From positions 62,001-126,000 of the forward strand of contig CAVWGG010000010.1 in assembly GCA_963754535.1 (NCBI GenBank): a stretch of 64,000 nucleotides of DNA. The letters run 5' to 3'. The notes beneath the pieces were generated by a model that saw only the letters and a list, made by a program, of their open reading frames with translations, had not been told where the DNA came from and ran no database searches. Source of the DNA: RPQJ01 sp963754535. Lineage in GTDB: Bacteria > Pseudomonadota > Gammaproteobacteria > Steroidobacterales > Steroidobacteraceae. The translations under genes were made by a program, and so were the position numbers. Positions 27,024-34,264 of this stretch are shown in pieces. Numbering within the stretch: the stretch's first letter is position 1; every line of letters starts with the position of its first letter.

Positions 27024-27772
27024 GGCGAGGGCGCGGCGGCCTCGGGCGCGGGTTCGAACGTGCGCCACGCTGTCCTGCCACCGCTCTTCTTGTCGAGCAG
27101 CTTGAGCATCGTCTGGTGCGCCTGGAGTTCATCCTCGGTGGCGCGCAGAACGACGAGCGTGCCCGCGGGTCGCACGGCCCTGGTCACAGCCCTGACGACA
27201 CCTGCGGCCGTAGCCTTGTCGTCCAGGGTGAGCGCGCCCTGCCCGCCCGTCATCGCGAGATAAACTTCGAGCAGCAGGTCGGCGTCGAGCAACGCACCGT
27301 GCAGGTCGCGGTGCGAGTTGTCGATGGAATAGCGCTTGCACAGCGCGTCGAGGCTGTTGCGCTGCCCCGGGTGCATCTGGCGCGCAAGTGCGAGCGTGTC
27401 GAGCACGCCGCAGACGTCGCGTGTCGTCACCTTCTGCTCGAGCACGCCCTTCTCGGCGAGCATCGCAAGCTCCGCATCCATGAAGGCGACGTCGAACGGC
27501 GCGTTGTGGATGATCAGCTCGGCGTCGGCGATGAACTCACGCAGCTCGGCGAAGATGTCGGCGAAGCGCGGCTGGCCGCTCAAGAATTCGGTCGTGAGAC
27601 CGTGCACCTGCACCGCACCCGGATCGATGGTGCGATCCGGGCACAGGTAACGGTGGAACTGCCGGCCCGTTCGCCGGCGGTTCACGAGCTCGATCGCGCC
27701 GATCTCGATGATGCGGTGACCCAGCTCGGGCTCGAGGCCCGTGGTTTCGGTGTCGAATACAATCTGCCGCAT
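27020..27772 (-). CDS. dnaQ: DNA polymerase III epsilon subunit (3'-5' exonuclease)
   Basis: 250 residues. Exo I is IVFDTETTGLEPE (residues 4-16) with the two catalytic acids, Exo II is HNAPFDVAFMDAEL near residue 90, and the Exo III region is HGALLDADLLLEVYLAM near residue 158 with the catalytic His and Asp. The proofreading subunit removes mismatched 3' ends within the replicase core. The C-terminal tail, which binds the polymerase alpha subunit, is Ala/Pro-rich. The start codon lies 6 nt from a GGGGTTA-type repeat, so the mRNA leader is formed by that element and no purine-rich ribosome site is seen there. In E. coli dnaQ is divergent from rnhA; here both are on the minus strand, separated by wbpE and two repeats. 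Confidence 0.95.
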   Translation of the reverse strand: MRQIVFDTETTGLEPELGHRIIEIGAIELVNRRRTGRQFHRYLCPDRTIDPGAVQVHGLTTEFLSGQPRFADIFAELREFIADAELIIHNAPFDVAFMDAELAMLAEKGVLEQKVTTRDVCGVLDTLALARQMHPGQRNSLDALCKRYSIDNSHRDLHGALLDADLLLEVYLAMTGGQGALTLDDKATAAGVVRAVTRAVRPAGTLVVLRATEDELQAHQTMLKLLDKKSGGRTAWRTFEPAPEAAAPSP

Positions 27773-27778
27773 GAGGAA

Positions 27779-27918
27779 GGGGTTAGGGGATAGGGGTTGG
27801 GGGTTAGTCGGAGGTGCAGTGACAGTATGAATCGTCGGAGTCAGAAATCAGGGTTTCAGAGGCGGAGCTGCTCATTTCCGACTAACCCCTATCCCCTATC
27901 CCCTAACCCCTAACCCCT
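27779..27918. repeat. GGGGTTA inverted-arm element A (dnaQ/wbpE gap)
   Basis: The left arm (27779-27812) is GGGG tracts spaced by TTA, ATA or TT and ends GTCGGA. The right arm (27877-27918) is its inverted counterpart, TCCGAC followed by TAACCCC/TATCCCC units. The core is 64 bp without a reading frame. G-runs of this kind can form intramolecular quadruplexes on each arm. It fills most of the gap between dnaQ and wbpE. Confidence 0.85.
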
Positions 27919-27926
27919 CGCGCAGC

Positions 27927-29042
27927 TCAGGCGACTGCCTGGGCGAGCGCGTCCACCACCTGCACCTGCTGCGCATCCGTGAGGTACGGGTGCATGGGCA
28001 GGCTCATGACGCGGCGCGCCGCTGCTTCGGACACCGGGAAATCACCCTCGCTGTGACCAAGGTGCTTGAACACCGGCTGCATGTGCAGCGCCAGCGGGTA
28101 ATGCACCGCCGTCGGCACGCCGAGCGACTTCATGCGAGTCTCGACGATCTCGCGCTGCTCGACTTCGACGGTGTATTGCGCAAACACGCAAGTATTGAAT
28201 TGCTCGACTTCGGGGGCGTGGACCTTGGCGCTTGCCCCGGTACCGAACTTCTCGGCGATGAGGGTGGCGTAACGTTCGCCTGCCCGGCTGCGAGCCAGGA
28301 CCTCGTCGTCGAACACGTCCATCTTGGCCAGCAGCACTGCCGCCTGGATGGTGTCCAGGCGCCCACACAGACCGAGTCGCGGATGATGGTAGCGGCGATC
28401 CTGGCCGTGAACACGAATCTCCCGCATCAGCTTCGCCAGGGCATCGTCGTTCGTGAACAGGGCTCCGCCGTCTCCGTAGCAACCCAGGGGCTTGGATGGG
28501 AAGAACGATGTTGCACCTACCGCCGTCATGCCGCCCGAGCGACGGCCCTTGTAGGTCGCGCCGAAGCTCTGCGCCGCGTCTTCGATGACCGGCAGTTCAT
28601 TGCGGCAGGCGATCGTGTTGATCGCGTCGATGTCGGGGCACTGGCCGTACAACGACACCGGCATGATCGCTTTCGTCCGTGGCGTGATGGCCGCCTCGAG
28701 CTTCGATGCGTCCATGTTGTACGTGCCGCGGTCAATATCGACGAAGACCGGCTTGGCGCCGACCAGCGCAATCATTTCGGCCGTCGCGAAAAACGTGAAC
28801 GGCACCGTTATGACTTCGTCGCCCGGGCCGATGTCGAGCGCCATCAGTGAAATCAGCAGGGCATCGGTGCCGCTGGCCACGCCGATGCAGTGCTTGGACC
28901 CCACGTAGGCGGCCAATCTCTGCTCCAACTCGGCTACTTCGGGCCCGAGAATGTACTGGCCATGCTCGAGCACCTTAGCGATTCGGGCATCAACCGCGGG
29001 CTTGAGCCGACGGTACTGGGTCTTGAGGTCGATGAAATCCAT
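27927..29042 (-). CDS. wbpE: UDP-2-acetamido-2-deoxy-3-oxo-glucuronate aminotransferase (WbpE type)
   Basis: 371 residues of the DegT/DnrJ/EryC1 PLP family. The start MDFIDLKTQYRRLKPAVD matches WbpE/WlbC. PLP-site motifs include VASGTDALLISLMAL, PVIEDAAQSFGATYKGR, and the Schiff-base lysine in TSFFPSKPLGCYGDGGAL. It converts the 3-keto sugar from WbpB to the 3-amino sugar with glutamate as donor, before WbpD acetylates it. It is separated from wbpB/wbpD/tviB by nhaB and dnaQ, about 4.8 kb away. It is bracketed at both sides by GGGGTTA repeats (elements A and B), suggesting it moved here as a cassette or was split from the locus by rearrangement. Confidence 0.9.
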   Translation of the reverse strand: MDFIDLKTQYRRLKPAVDARIAKVLEHGQYILGPEVAELEQRLAAYVGSKHCIGVASGTDALLISLMALDIGPGDEVITVPFTFFATAEMIALVGAKPVFVDIDRGTYNMDASKLEAAITPRTKAIMPVSLYGQCPDIDAINTIACRNELPVIEDAAQSFGATYKGRRSGGMTAVGATSFFPSKPLGCYGDGGALFTNDDALAKLMREIRVHGQDRRYHHPRLGLCGRLDTIQAAVLLAKMDVFDDEVLARSRAGERYATLIAEKFGTGASAKVHAPEVEQFNTCVFAQYTVEVEQREIVETRMKSLGVPTAVHYPLALHMQPVFKHLGHSEGDFPVSEAAARRVMSLPMHPYLTDAQQVQVVDALAQAVA

Positions 29043-29082
29043 GGGGGGCCTGTAGTGGGCAGCTGATCTTCGTAGTTTACGA

Positions 29083-29167
29083 GGGGTTAGGGGATAGGGG
29101 TTAGGGGATAGTCGGAAATTAAGTCAGAAGCTGCGCCGTTCCGACTGACCCCTACGCCCTATCCCCT
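29083..29167. repeat. GGGGTTA inverted-arm element B (wbpE/rnhA)
   Basis: The left arm (29083-29116) has four GGGG tracts and ends in GTCGGA. The right arm (29140-29167) is TCCGAC with TGACCCC, TACGCCC and TATCCCC units, somewhat degraded. The core is only 23 bp. The right arm overlaps the 3' end of rnhA and supplies its stop codon and last residues. Confidence 0.85.
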
Positions 29168-29610
29168 GCATCGCGCAACGCCGCGATGCCGAGGTTCGCG
29201 AGCTCATCAGCCCGCTCGTTACCCGGATGCCCGGCATGGCCCTTGACCCAGTGCCAGTGCACTTCATGGCGTCCGATCTGCTCTTCGAGCAGCAGCCAGA
29301 GGTCCGCATTCTTCACGGGCTTCCGGTCGGCGGTCTTCCAGCCCCGCTTTTTCCACTGCGGCAACCACTCGGTGATGCCGAGCCGCACGTACTGCGAATC
29401 CGTGTAGAGCTGCACGACGCAGCGACGCTTGAGCGCCACGAGCGCCTCGATCGCCGCAGTAAGTTCCATGCGGTTGTTGGTGGTGAGCGGCTCACCGCCA
29501 TAAAGCTCCTTGCGGTGCTTCCCGGTTTCGAGCAGCGCACCCCACCCTCCCGGACCCGGGTTCCCCTTGCAGGCCCCGTCCGTGTGCACGATCACTTCCG
29601 ACGAACTCAT
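29152..29610 (-). CDS. rnhA: Ribonuclease HI
   Basis: 152 residues. It cleaves RNA in RNA-DNA hybrids. Catalytic acids are visible: Asp in VIVHTDGACKGNPGPGGWG, Glu in NNRMELTAAIEAL, Asp in YTDSQYVRLGITEWL, and the final Asp in HPGNERADELAN. The basic handle HWHWVKGHAGH is present. The start overlaps the stop of the methyltransferase as ATGA. The last four residues (Gly-Asp-Arg-Ala) and the TAG stop are encoded by repeat element B, so the insertion has replaced the native end without harming the core fold. Confidence 0.95.
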   Translation of the reverse strand: MSSSEVIVHTDGACKGNPGPGGWGALLETGKHRKELYGGEPLTTNNRMELTAAIEALVALKRRCVVQLYTDSQYVRLGITEWLPQWKKRGWKTADRKPVKNADLWLLLEEQIGRHEVHWHWVKGHAGHPGNERADELANLGIAALRDAGDRA

Positions 29611-30338
29611 GCGGCCTGTCTCGTGGTCGGTTCCGGAGCGCTGCCGACGAGCACTTGCCGCTGCGTCCAGGCCGGCCTGATCGGCGTGATCGATCGCACG
29701 CGCTTGCGCGCCTTGAGCAGGTAAGCGCCGGCCAGCGGCGACGCGATGATCGGCCCGCGGCGCTCGAGCCAGCTGTCCTCGCCCAGGCCGAACATGCGCT
29801 GCGCCCAGGGCGGCGCGAACAGGTAACGACGCGCGGAAACGATTTCGAAACCGAGCAGGCTGAGCCAGTCACGGGTGCGGTGCTCGCTCATCAGGCGCGC
29901 CGCGTGCGGCGGAAACCGACCGCTCGACGCGAAGTGATGCCGGACGCCCCAGGTACCCCATGGGTTGAAGGCGCAGATGACGAGGTTGCCCTCCCCGACC
30001 AGGACCCGGTCGACCTCGCGCAGCAACTCGTGCGGACGCGGCGCGTGCTCGAGCGTATGGGGCAGCAGCACCGCTTCCACCGAATTGGTGGCGATCGGGA
30101 GCGCGTCGAAGTGGGCACGGATCGCGCCGGGTCCCGTAGCGTCGGGCGCGATGCAGCTGCGATGCTGCGTGCGGGCAGCCTCGCAGAGGCGCGCAGGATC
30201 GCCCCAGCAGCCGATCTGCAGCAATTCGAAGCCGACGACGTCGGCCAGCTCGTCCTGCAGCAGCCTCGTCTCGAGGGCCAGCACGGACGCCCCGAGCGGG
30301 GATTCGAGCCACTGGTCTGCGACGGGGTTCGCGGTCAT
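29607..30338 (-). CDS. SAM-dependent class I methyltransferase (YafS-like)
   Basis: 243 residues from ATG 30338 (an earlier in-frame start at 30368 is possible). The fold has ELLQIGCWGDP in place of a strict GxGxG, then a DALPIATNSVEAVLLPHTLEH stretch, typical of Methyltransf_11 proteins, and VLVGEGNLVICAFNPWGTWG. In E. coli the gene of this type (yafS) lies between gloB and rnhA; the same order is seen here (gloB divergent, rnhA downstream with ATGA overlap). That synteny is the main support for the name. The substrate is not known for the family. The 138 nt between this start and gloB should hold the two divergent promoters; no clear boxes were recognised. Confidence 0.8.
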   Translation of the reverse strand: MTANPVADQWLESPLGASVLALETRLLQDELADVVGFELLQIGCWGDPARLCEAARTQHRSCIAPDATGPGAIRAHFDALPIATNSVEAVLLPHTLEHAPRPHELLREVDRVLVGEGNLVICAFNPWGTWGVRHHFASSGRFPPHAARLMSEHRTRDWLSLLGFEIVSARRYLFAPPWAQRMFGLGEDSWLERRGPIIASPLAGAYLLKARKRVRSITPIRPAWTQRQVLVGSAPEPTTRQAA

Positions 30339-30475
30339 GCGCGCAAGGATAGCCGTAAGTCCCTGCACTACGTCGAAAAAACGTGGCCTGTCATATGGAA
30401 TTTTTGGCCCCGACCGGCTCTAATACGCGCGCCCGGACTCATTGGCCCGCGGACGACGAAGGAGTCCCCAGCAGC

Positions 30476-31252
30476 ATGCTGCAAGTGAGCCCGGTGCGGG
30501 CGTTCTCGGACAACTACATCTGGCTGATCCGCGCGCCGGCCGACCCGGCCGCCGCCGTGGTAGTCGATCCGGGTGACGACCGCCCCGTGGAACAGGCATT
30601 GCAGGCGCAGGGACTGCGGCTCGGCGCGATTCTCGTCACGCATTACCACGCCGATCATGTCGGCGGAGTCGGGGCACTGGCCGCGCGACACGGCGCACCG
30701 GTCTTCGGGCCCGCTCGAGAGCGGATGCCCTGCGCGGCGCAGGCCCTGGACGACGGAGGCACGGCTTCACTTGATCACCTCGGGCTCGAATTCAAAGTGA
30801 TGGCGGTTCCTGGGCACACGCTCGGCCACATTGCCTACGCGGGCCACGGCGCGCTGTTCTGCGGCGACACCCTGTTCAGCGCCGGTTGTGGCCGCCTGTT
30901 CGAAGGCACGCCCGCCCAGATGCTCGACTCACTCGACCGCCTCGCCGCGCTGCCCGACGCCACGCGCGTCTTCTGCGCGCACGAATACACGCTTTCGAAC
31001 CTCAGGTTCGCCACTGCCGTCGAGCCCGACAACGGCCACGTCCGCGACGCGCTCGGCGACGTGCAGCAGCGCCGCGAGCGCGACGAAATCACGCTTCCGT
31101 CCACCCTCGGACGCGAGCGCCTCATCAACCCCTTCCTGCGCAGCCGCGAACCCGCGGTACGCGACGCGGCCGAACGACATGCGGGTCACCCGCTGCCCGA
31201 GGCCGTGGACGTGTTCGCCGAAGTGCGGCGCTGGAAAGACGGATTCCGCTGA
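30476..31252 (+). CDS. gloB: Hydroxyacylglutathione hydrolase (glyoxalase II)
   Basis: 258 residues, a normal length. The metallo-beta-lactamase metal motif THYHADHVGG (H-x-H-x-D-H) lies near residue 55, followed by PGHTLGHIAY (third metal His), FCGDTLFSAGCGRLFEGT (bridging Asp) and CAHEYTLSNLRFA (last His). It hydrolyses S-lactoylglutathione to lactate and glutathione in methylglyoxal detoxification. ATG at 30476 is preceded by GAAGGAG about 11 nt upstream. It is divergent from the yafS-like gene and followed after 5 nt by mltD, a common gammaproteobacterial arrangement. Confidence 0.93.
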   Translation: MLQVSPVRAFSDNYIWLIRAPADPAAAVVVDPGDDRPVEQALQAQGLRLGAILVTHYHADHVGGVGALAARHGAPVFGPARERMPCAAQALDDGGTASLDHLGLEFKVMAVPGHTLGHIAYAGHGALFCGDTLFSAGCGRLFEGTPAQMLDSLDRLAALPDATRVFCAHEYTLSNLRFATAVEPDNGHVRDALGDVQQRRERDEITLPSTLGRERLINPFLRSREPAVRDAAERHAGHPLPEAVDVFAEVRRWKDGFR

Positions 31253-31257
31253 GTGCA

Positions 31258-32934
31258 ATGACACGAACCAATACCCCCCTGTCCTGGCTCGCCGCCGCAG
31301 CAGTGGCTGCGCTCCTCGCCGGCTGCGCCACGACCGACTCGACCTACTCGAGCCTGCCGCCCGCACCTGATCATCCTGGCCCGAAGGCGCCGATGGACCG
31401 CGCAACGGTCACCATCCCAGGCGGATTCTCGACCGAGCGCGACGTGCCGCACATGCCGCCCGAGCAGTATGGCGACCTGCTCGATCGTATTCGCGACGGC
31501 TACGCGCTGCCGGACGTCGCGCATTACGCAGTCGACCGCGAGATCGAGCTCTATCGGAAGAACCCGGACTTTCTCGATCGCACGTTCAAGCGCGGTGCGC
31601 GATACCTGTACTACATCGTGCAGGAGATCGAAAAGCGCAATCTCCCGCTCGAACTCGCACTGCTGCCGGTCGTCGAAAGCGCGTTCAATCCGGTCGCCTA
31701 TTCGCGCAGCCGCGCCTCGGGCCTGTGGCAGTTCATCCCGTCCTCGGGCAAGCACTACGGCCTCGAGCAGAACTGGTGGATCGACGAACGTCGCGACGTC
31801 ATCGAAGCCACGGGCGCCGCGCTCACGTACCTGCAGTACCTCAACACGTATTTCGCGGGCGACTGGTACCTCGCCATTGCAGCCTACAACGGCGGTGAAG
31901 GCACCGTCAGCAATGCCGTGCGCCGCAACCAGGCGGCAGGATTGCCGACGGACTTCTTCAGCCTGAACCTGCGCGCCGAGACACGTGACTACGTGCCGAA
32001 GCTGCTCGCCATCAGCCGCATCGTGCGCAATCCGGAAGCCTACGGCCTGTCGTTCGCGGCGATCCCGAACCAGCCGTTCTTCGAGGCCGTCGAACCGGGC
32101 AGGCAGGTGCACCTCGAGCAGGCGGCGCAGCTTGCCGGCATCACCCGCGAAGACATCTTCGCGCTGAATCCCGGCTACAACCGCATGACGACGCCGCCGA
32201 ACGGCCCGCATCGCCTGCTGTTGCCGATCCCGAACGCACAGGCGTTCCGCCAGGCCATGCTCGACCAGTCGTCCCTGGTCGACCAGGGCAGCGTCGCTGC
32301 CGTCGCCGTCGAGCCGCCCCCGGAGGTTCGCCACAAGGTCCGCCGTGGCGAGACACTCAGCGCGATCGCCCGCAAGTACGACGTGCCGATGCTGGCCATC
32401 CAGCAGGCCAACGGCATCCGCGGCTCGGTCATCCACCCGGGCGAGTCGCTGCTGATTCCGGCCGCTGCTGCGGGCTCCACAGCGACCCTGGCTGCGCTGG
32501 CGGCACCTCGTGACGACATCACGTCCCAGCTGCCAGAGCACCAGAAACCCACGGCCACGAAGAAGCCCAAGGTGCACGTCGTCAAGTCAGGCGACACGCT
32601 GTGGGCCGTGGCGCGCAAGTACGGCGTCACGGTGCCTGCCCTCGCCTCCGCCAATGGCCTGTCGAGCAAGGCTGGGCTCGTCCCCGGTGCGCGACTGGAG
32701 ATCCCGGGCACGGGCGGCGGCACGGCAACGCGGACCGCGTCCAACGACGCCAGGGAATCGAGCCGCGTGACGTACAAGGTCAAGCGCGGCGACACCCTCT
32801 CCGAGATCGCCGACCGCTTCGACGTCAGCGTGCGTGAGCTCATGACCTGGAACCGCCTGCGGCAATCGTCGTCGCTCCGTGCGGGCCAGCGTCTCGTCGT
32901 CTATACCGACCCAAGCCGGCAAACCGGAGGCTGA
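31258..32934 (+). CDS. mltD: Membrane-bound lytic murein transglycosylase D
   Basis: 558 residues. A lipoprotein signal peptide ends with the lipobox LLAGC, so the mature protein is anchored by Cys and acts on peptidoglycan in the periplasm. The SLT domain has the catalytic Glu in LPVVESAFNPVAYSRSRASG followed by LWQFIPSSGKHYGL and IAAYNGGEGTVSNAV. Three LysM modules follow near residues 358, 439 and 505 (VRRGETLSAIARKYDV, VKSGDTLWAVARKYGV, VKRGDTLSEIADRFDV), separated by Ala/Pro/Thr-rich linkers; E. coli MltD usually has two. It cleaves MurNAc-GlcNAc bonds with anhydro product formation. fabI starts 5 nt after the stop. Confidence 0.93.
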   Translation: MTRTNTPLSWLAAAAVAALLAGCATTDSTYSSLPPAPDHPGPKAPMDRATVTIPGGFSTERDVPHMPPEQYGDLLDRIRDGYALPDVAHYAVDREIELYRKNPDFLDRTFKRGARYLYYIVQEIEKRNLPLELALLPVVESAFNPVAYSRSRASGLWQFIPSSGKHYGLEQNWWIDERRDVIEATGAALTYLQYLNTYFAGDWYLAIAAYNGGEGTVSNAVRRNQAAGLPTDFFSLNLRAETRDYVPKLLAISRIVRNPEAYGLSFAAIPNQPFFEAVEPGRQVHLEQAAQLAGITREDIFALNPGYNRMTTPPNGPHRLLLPIPNAQAFRQAMLDQSSLVDQGSVAAVAVEPPPEVRHKVRRGETLSAIARKYDVPMLAIQQANGIRGSVIHPGESLLIPAAAAGSTATLAALAAPRDDITSQLPEHQKPTATKKPKVHVVKSGDTLWAVARKYGVTVPALASANGLSSKAGLVPGARLEIPGTGGGTATRTASNDARESSRVTYKVKRGDTLSEIADRFDVSVRELMTWNRLRQSSSLRAGQRLVVYTDPSRQTGG

Positions 32935-32939
32935 ACATC

Positions 32940-33725
32940 GTGGGATTCCTGACAGGCAAGCGGGCCCTCATCGTGGGGCTCGCCTCGGAGCGTTCGATCG
33001 CCCATGGCATCGCGTCGGCGATGCATCGCGAGGGCGCGGAGCTCGCGTTCACCTACCAGAATGACCGGCTGAAGGATCGCGTGGTCGAGATGGCGCAGGC
33101 ATTCAACTCGGCGATCACGCTGCCGATGGACGTCGCCTCCGACGCGGAGATCGAGACCGCGTTCGCGGGCATCCGCGAAGTCTGGGACTCGCTCGACATC
33201 ATCGTGCACTCAGTCGCATTTGCGCCGCGCGAGGAACTGGCGGGTACGTTCGTCGACAGCACGACACGCGAGGGCTTCCGCATCGCGCACGAAATCTCGA
33301 GCTACAGCCTCACCGCGCTGGCGAAGGCCGGCAGGCCGATGATGCAGGGGCGCGCAGGCGCGATCATCACGCTGTCGTACCTGGGCGCCGTGCGTTCGAT
33401 TCCGAGCTACAACGTGATGGGACTCGCCAAGGCGAGTCTCGAAGCGAACGTGCGCTTCCTGGCAGCCGACCTGGGCCCGCAGGGCATCCGCGTCAATGCG
33501 ATCTCGGCGGGACCGATCAAGACGCTGGCTGCGGCCGGAGTGAGCGGTTTCCGCAAGATGCTGACCCAGGTGGCTGCGGCCACTCCGCTGCGCCGCAACG
33601 TGACGACCGACGAGGTCGGCAACGCGGCTGCGTTCTTGTGCTCCGACCTTGCATCAGGAATCACCGGCGAAATTGTCTACGTGGACGCGGGGTACAGTCA
33701 CGTGGGGATGAGCTTTGCGGAATAG
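32940..33725 (+). CDS. fabI: Enoyl-ACP reductase (NADH), FabI type
   Basis: 261 residues, standard FabI length, with a GTG start. The N-terminus MGFLTGKRALIVGLASERSI has the FabI-type Rossmann motif. The catalytic pair is Y-x6-K in SYNVMGLAKASLEANVRF, with the second conserved Tyr in LSYLGAVRSIPSY. The C-terminus has ITGEIVYVDAGYSHVGM. It does the last reduction of each fatty-acid elongation cycle and is the triclosan-target class. The stop codon TAG is the first TAGGGG unit of the repeat array that follows, so element C begins exactly at the fabI 3' end. Confidence 0.95.
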   Translation: MGFLTGKRALIVGLASERSIAHGIASAMHREGAELAFTYQNDRLKDRVVEMAQAFNSAITLPMDVASDAEIETAFAGIREVWDSLDIIVHSVAFAPREELAGTFVDSTTREGFRIAHEISSYSLTALAKAGRPMMQGRAGAIITLSYLGAVRSIPSYNVMGLAKASLEANVRFLAADLGPQGIRVNAISAGPIKTLAAAGVSGFRKMLTQVAAATPLRRNVTTDEVGNAAAFLCSDLASGITGEIVYVDAGYSHVGMSFAE

Positions 33726-34254
33726 GGGTTGACGTAAGGGGTTAGGGGTTAGGGGTTAGGGGTTAGTCGGAGGATCGACTGATTCTGGACTTTCGGCCCA
33801 GAAAGCGAGATCGCGCGCGATCAGTTGGCTGCAGATCATGGCTGCATGGAGCGGCTATCGCGACTCAGCCACAAAGACCTGATCCTGTGGCAGAAGGCCA
33901 TGGATCTCGCCGTGCGCGTCTATCAGGCCAGCGCCGCGATTCCCAGGAGCGAGCTATTCGGCTTGGTGTCCCAACTGCGTCGAGCTGGGGCATCGATCCC
34001 ATCGAATATCGCTGAGGGGTCAGCGACGAAAATCGACAAAGGAGTTCATCTACTTCCTTCGTGTCGCTCGTGGATCGATGGCTGAGCTGGAAACACAGCT
34101 CTTGCTGGCGCAACGCGTCGGCTACCTGCCGGAAAGCGAGGTAGCCGAAATTCAACTGCTGATCGACGAGGTCGGGCGAATCCTGAATACCGTGGTTTCA
34201 GGCTTACACCGCCGCCTGGGGTAGCGTTCCGACTAACCCCTAGCCCCTAACCCC
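33723..34254. mobile_element. GGGGTTA inverted-arm element C carrying an S23-type four-helix-bundle gene
   Basis: The left arm (33723-33771) contains five GGGG tracts and ends GTCGGA. The right arm (34228-34254) starts TCCGAC and continues TAACCCC/TAGCCCC/TAACCCC. Between them lies one gene on the plus strand (33846-34224) and about 75 bp of leader. The ends are the same as those of the short elements A, B, E and F, which have only 23-116 bp of core. The layout is that of a full-length element with MITE-like short relatives. No transposase is encoded, so movement would need another function or the four-helix protein itself. The mobile nature is inferred from structure, not shown. Confidence 0.6.
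33846..34224 (+). pseudogene. Four-helix-bundle protein (S23/IVS family), one frameshift
   Basis: Joined length is about 125 residues, typical of the S23 ribosomal/intervening-sequence family. The start MERLSRLSHKDLILWQKAMD is followed by LAVRVYQASAAIP, ELFGLVSQLRRAGASIPSNIAEGSA, the most conserved family motif. One indel near 34025 shifts the frame; the next frame gives STKEFIYFLRVARGSMAELETQ and GYLPESEVAEIQLLIDEVGRIL, completing helices 3 and 4. The stop lies 3 nt before the right repeat arm. Members are known inside 23S rRNA intervening sequences and as solitary genes; their biochemical role is unknown, though the fold is related to the bAvd accessory protein of diversity-generating retroelements. 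The frameshift may be a sequencing error or real decay. Confidence 0.75.
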
Positions 34255-34264
34255 TTCCGCACCC

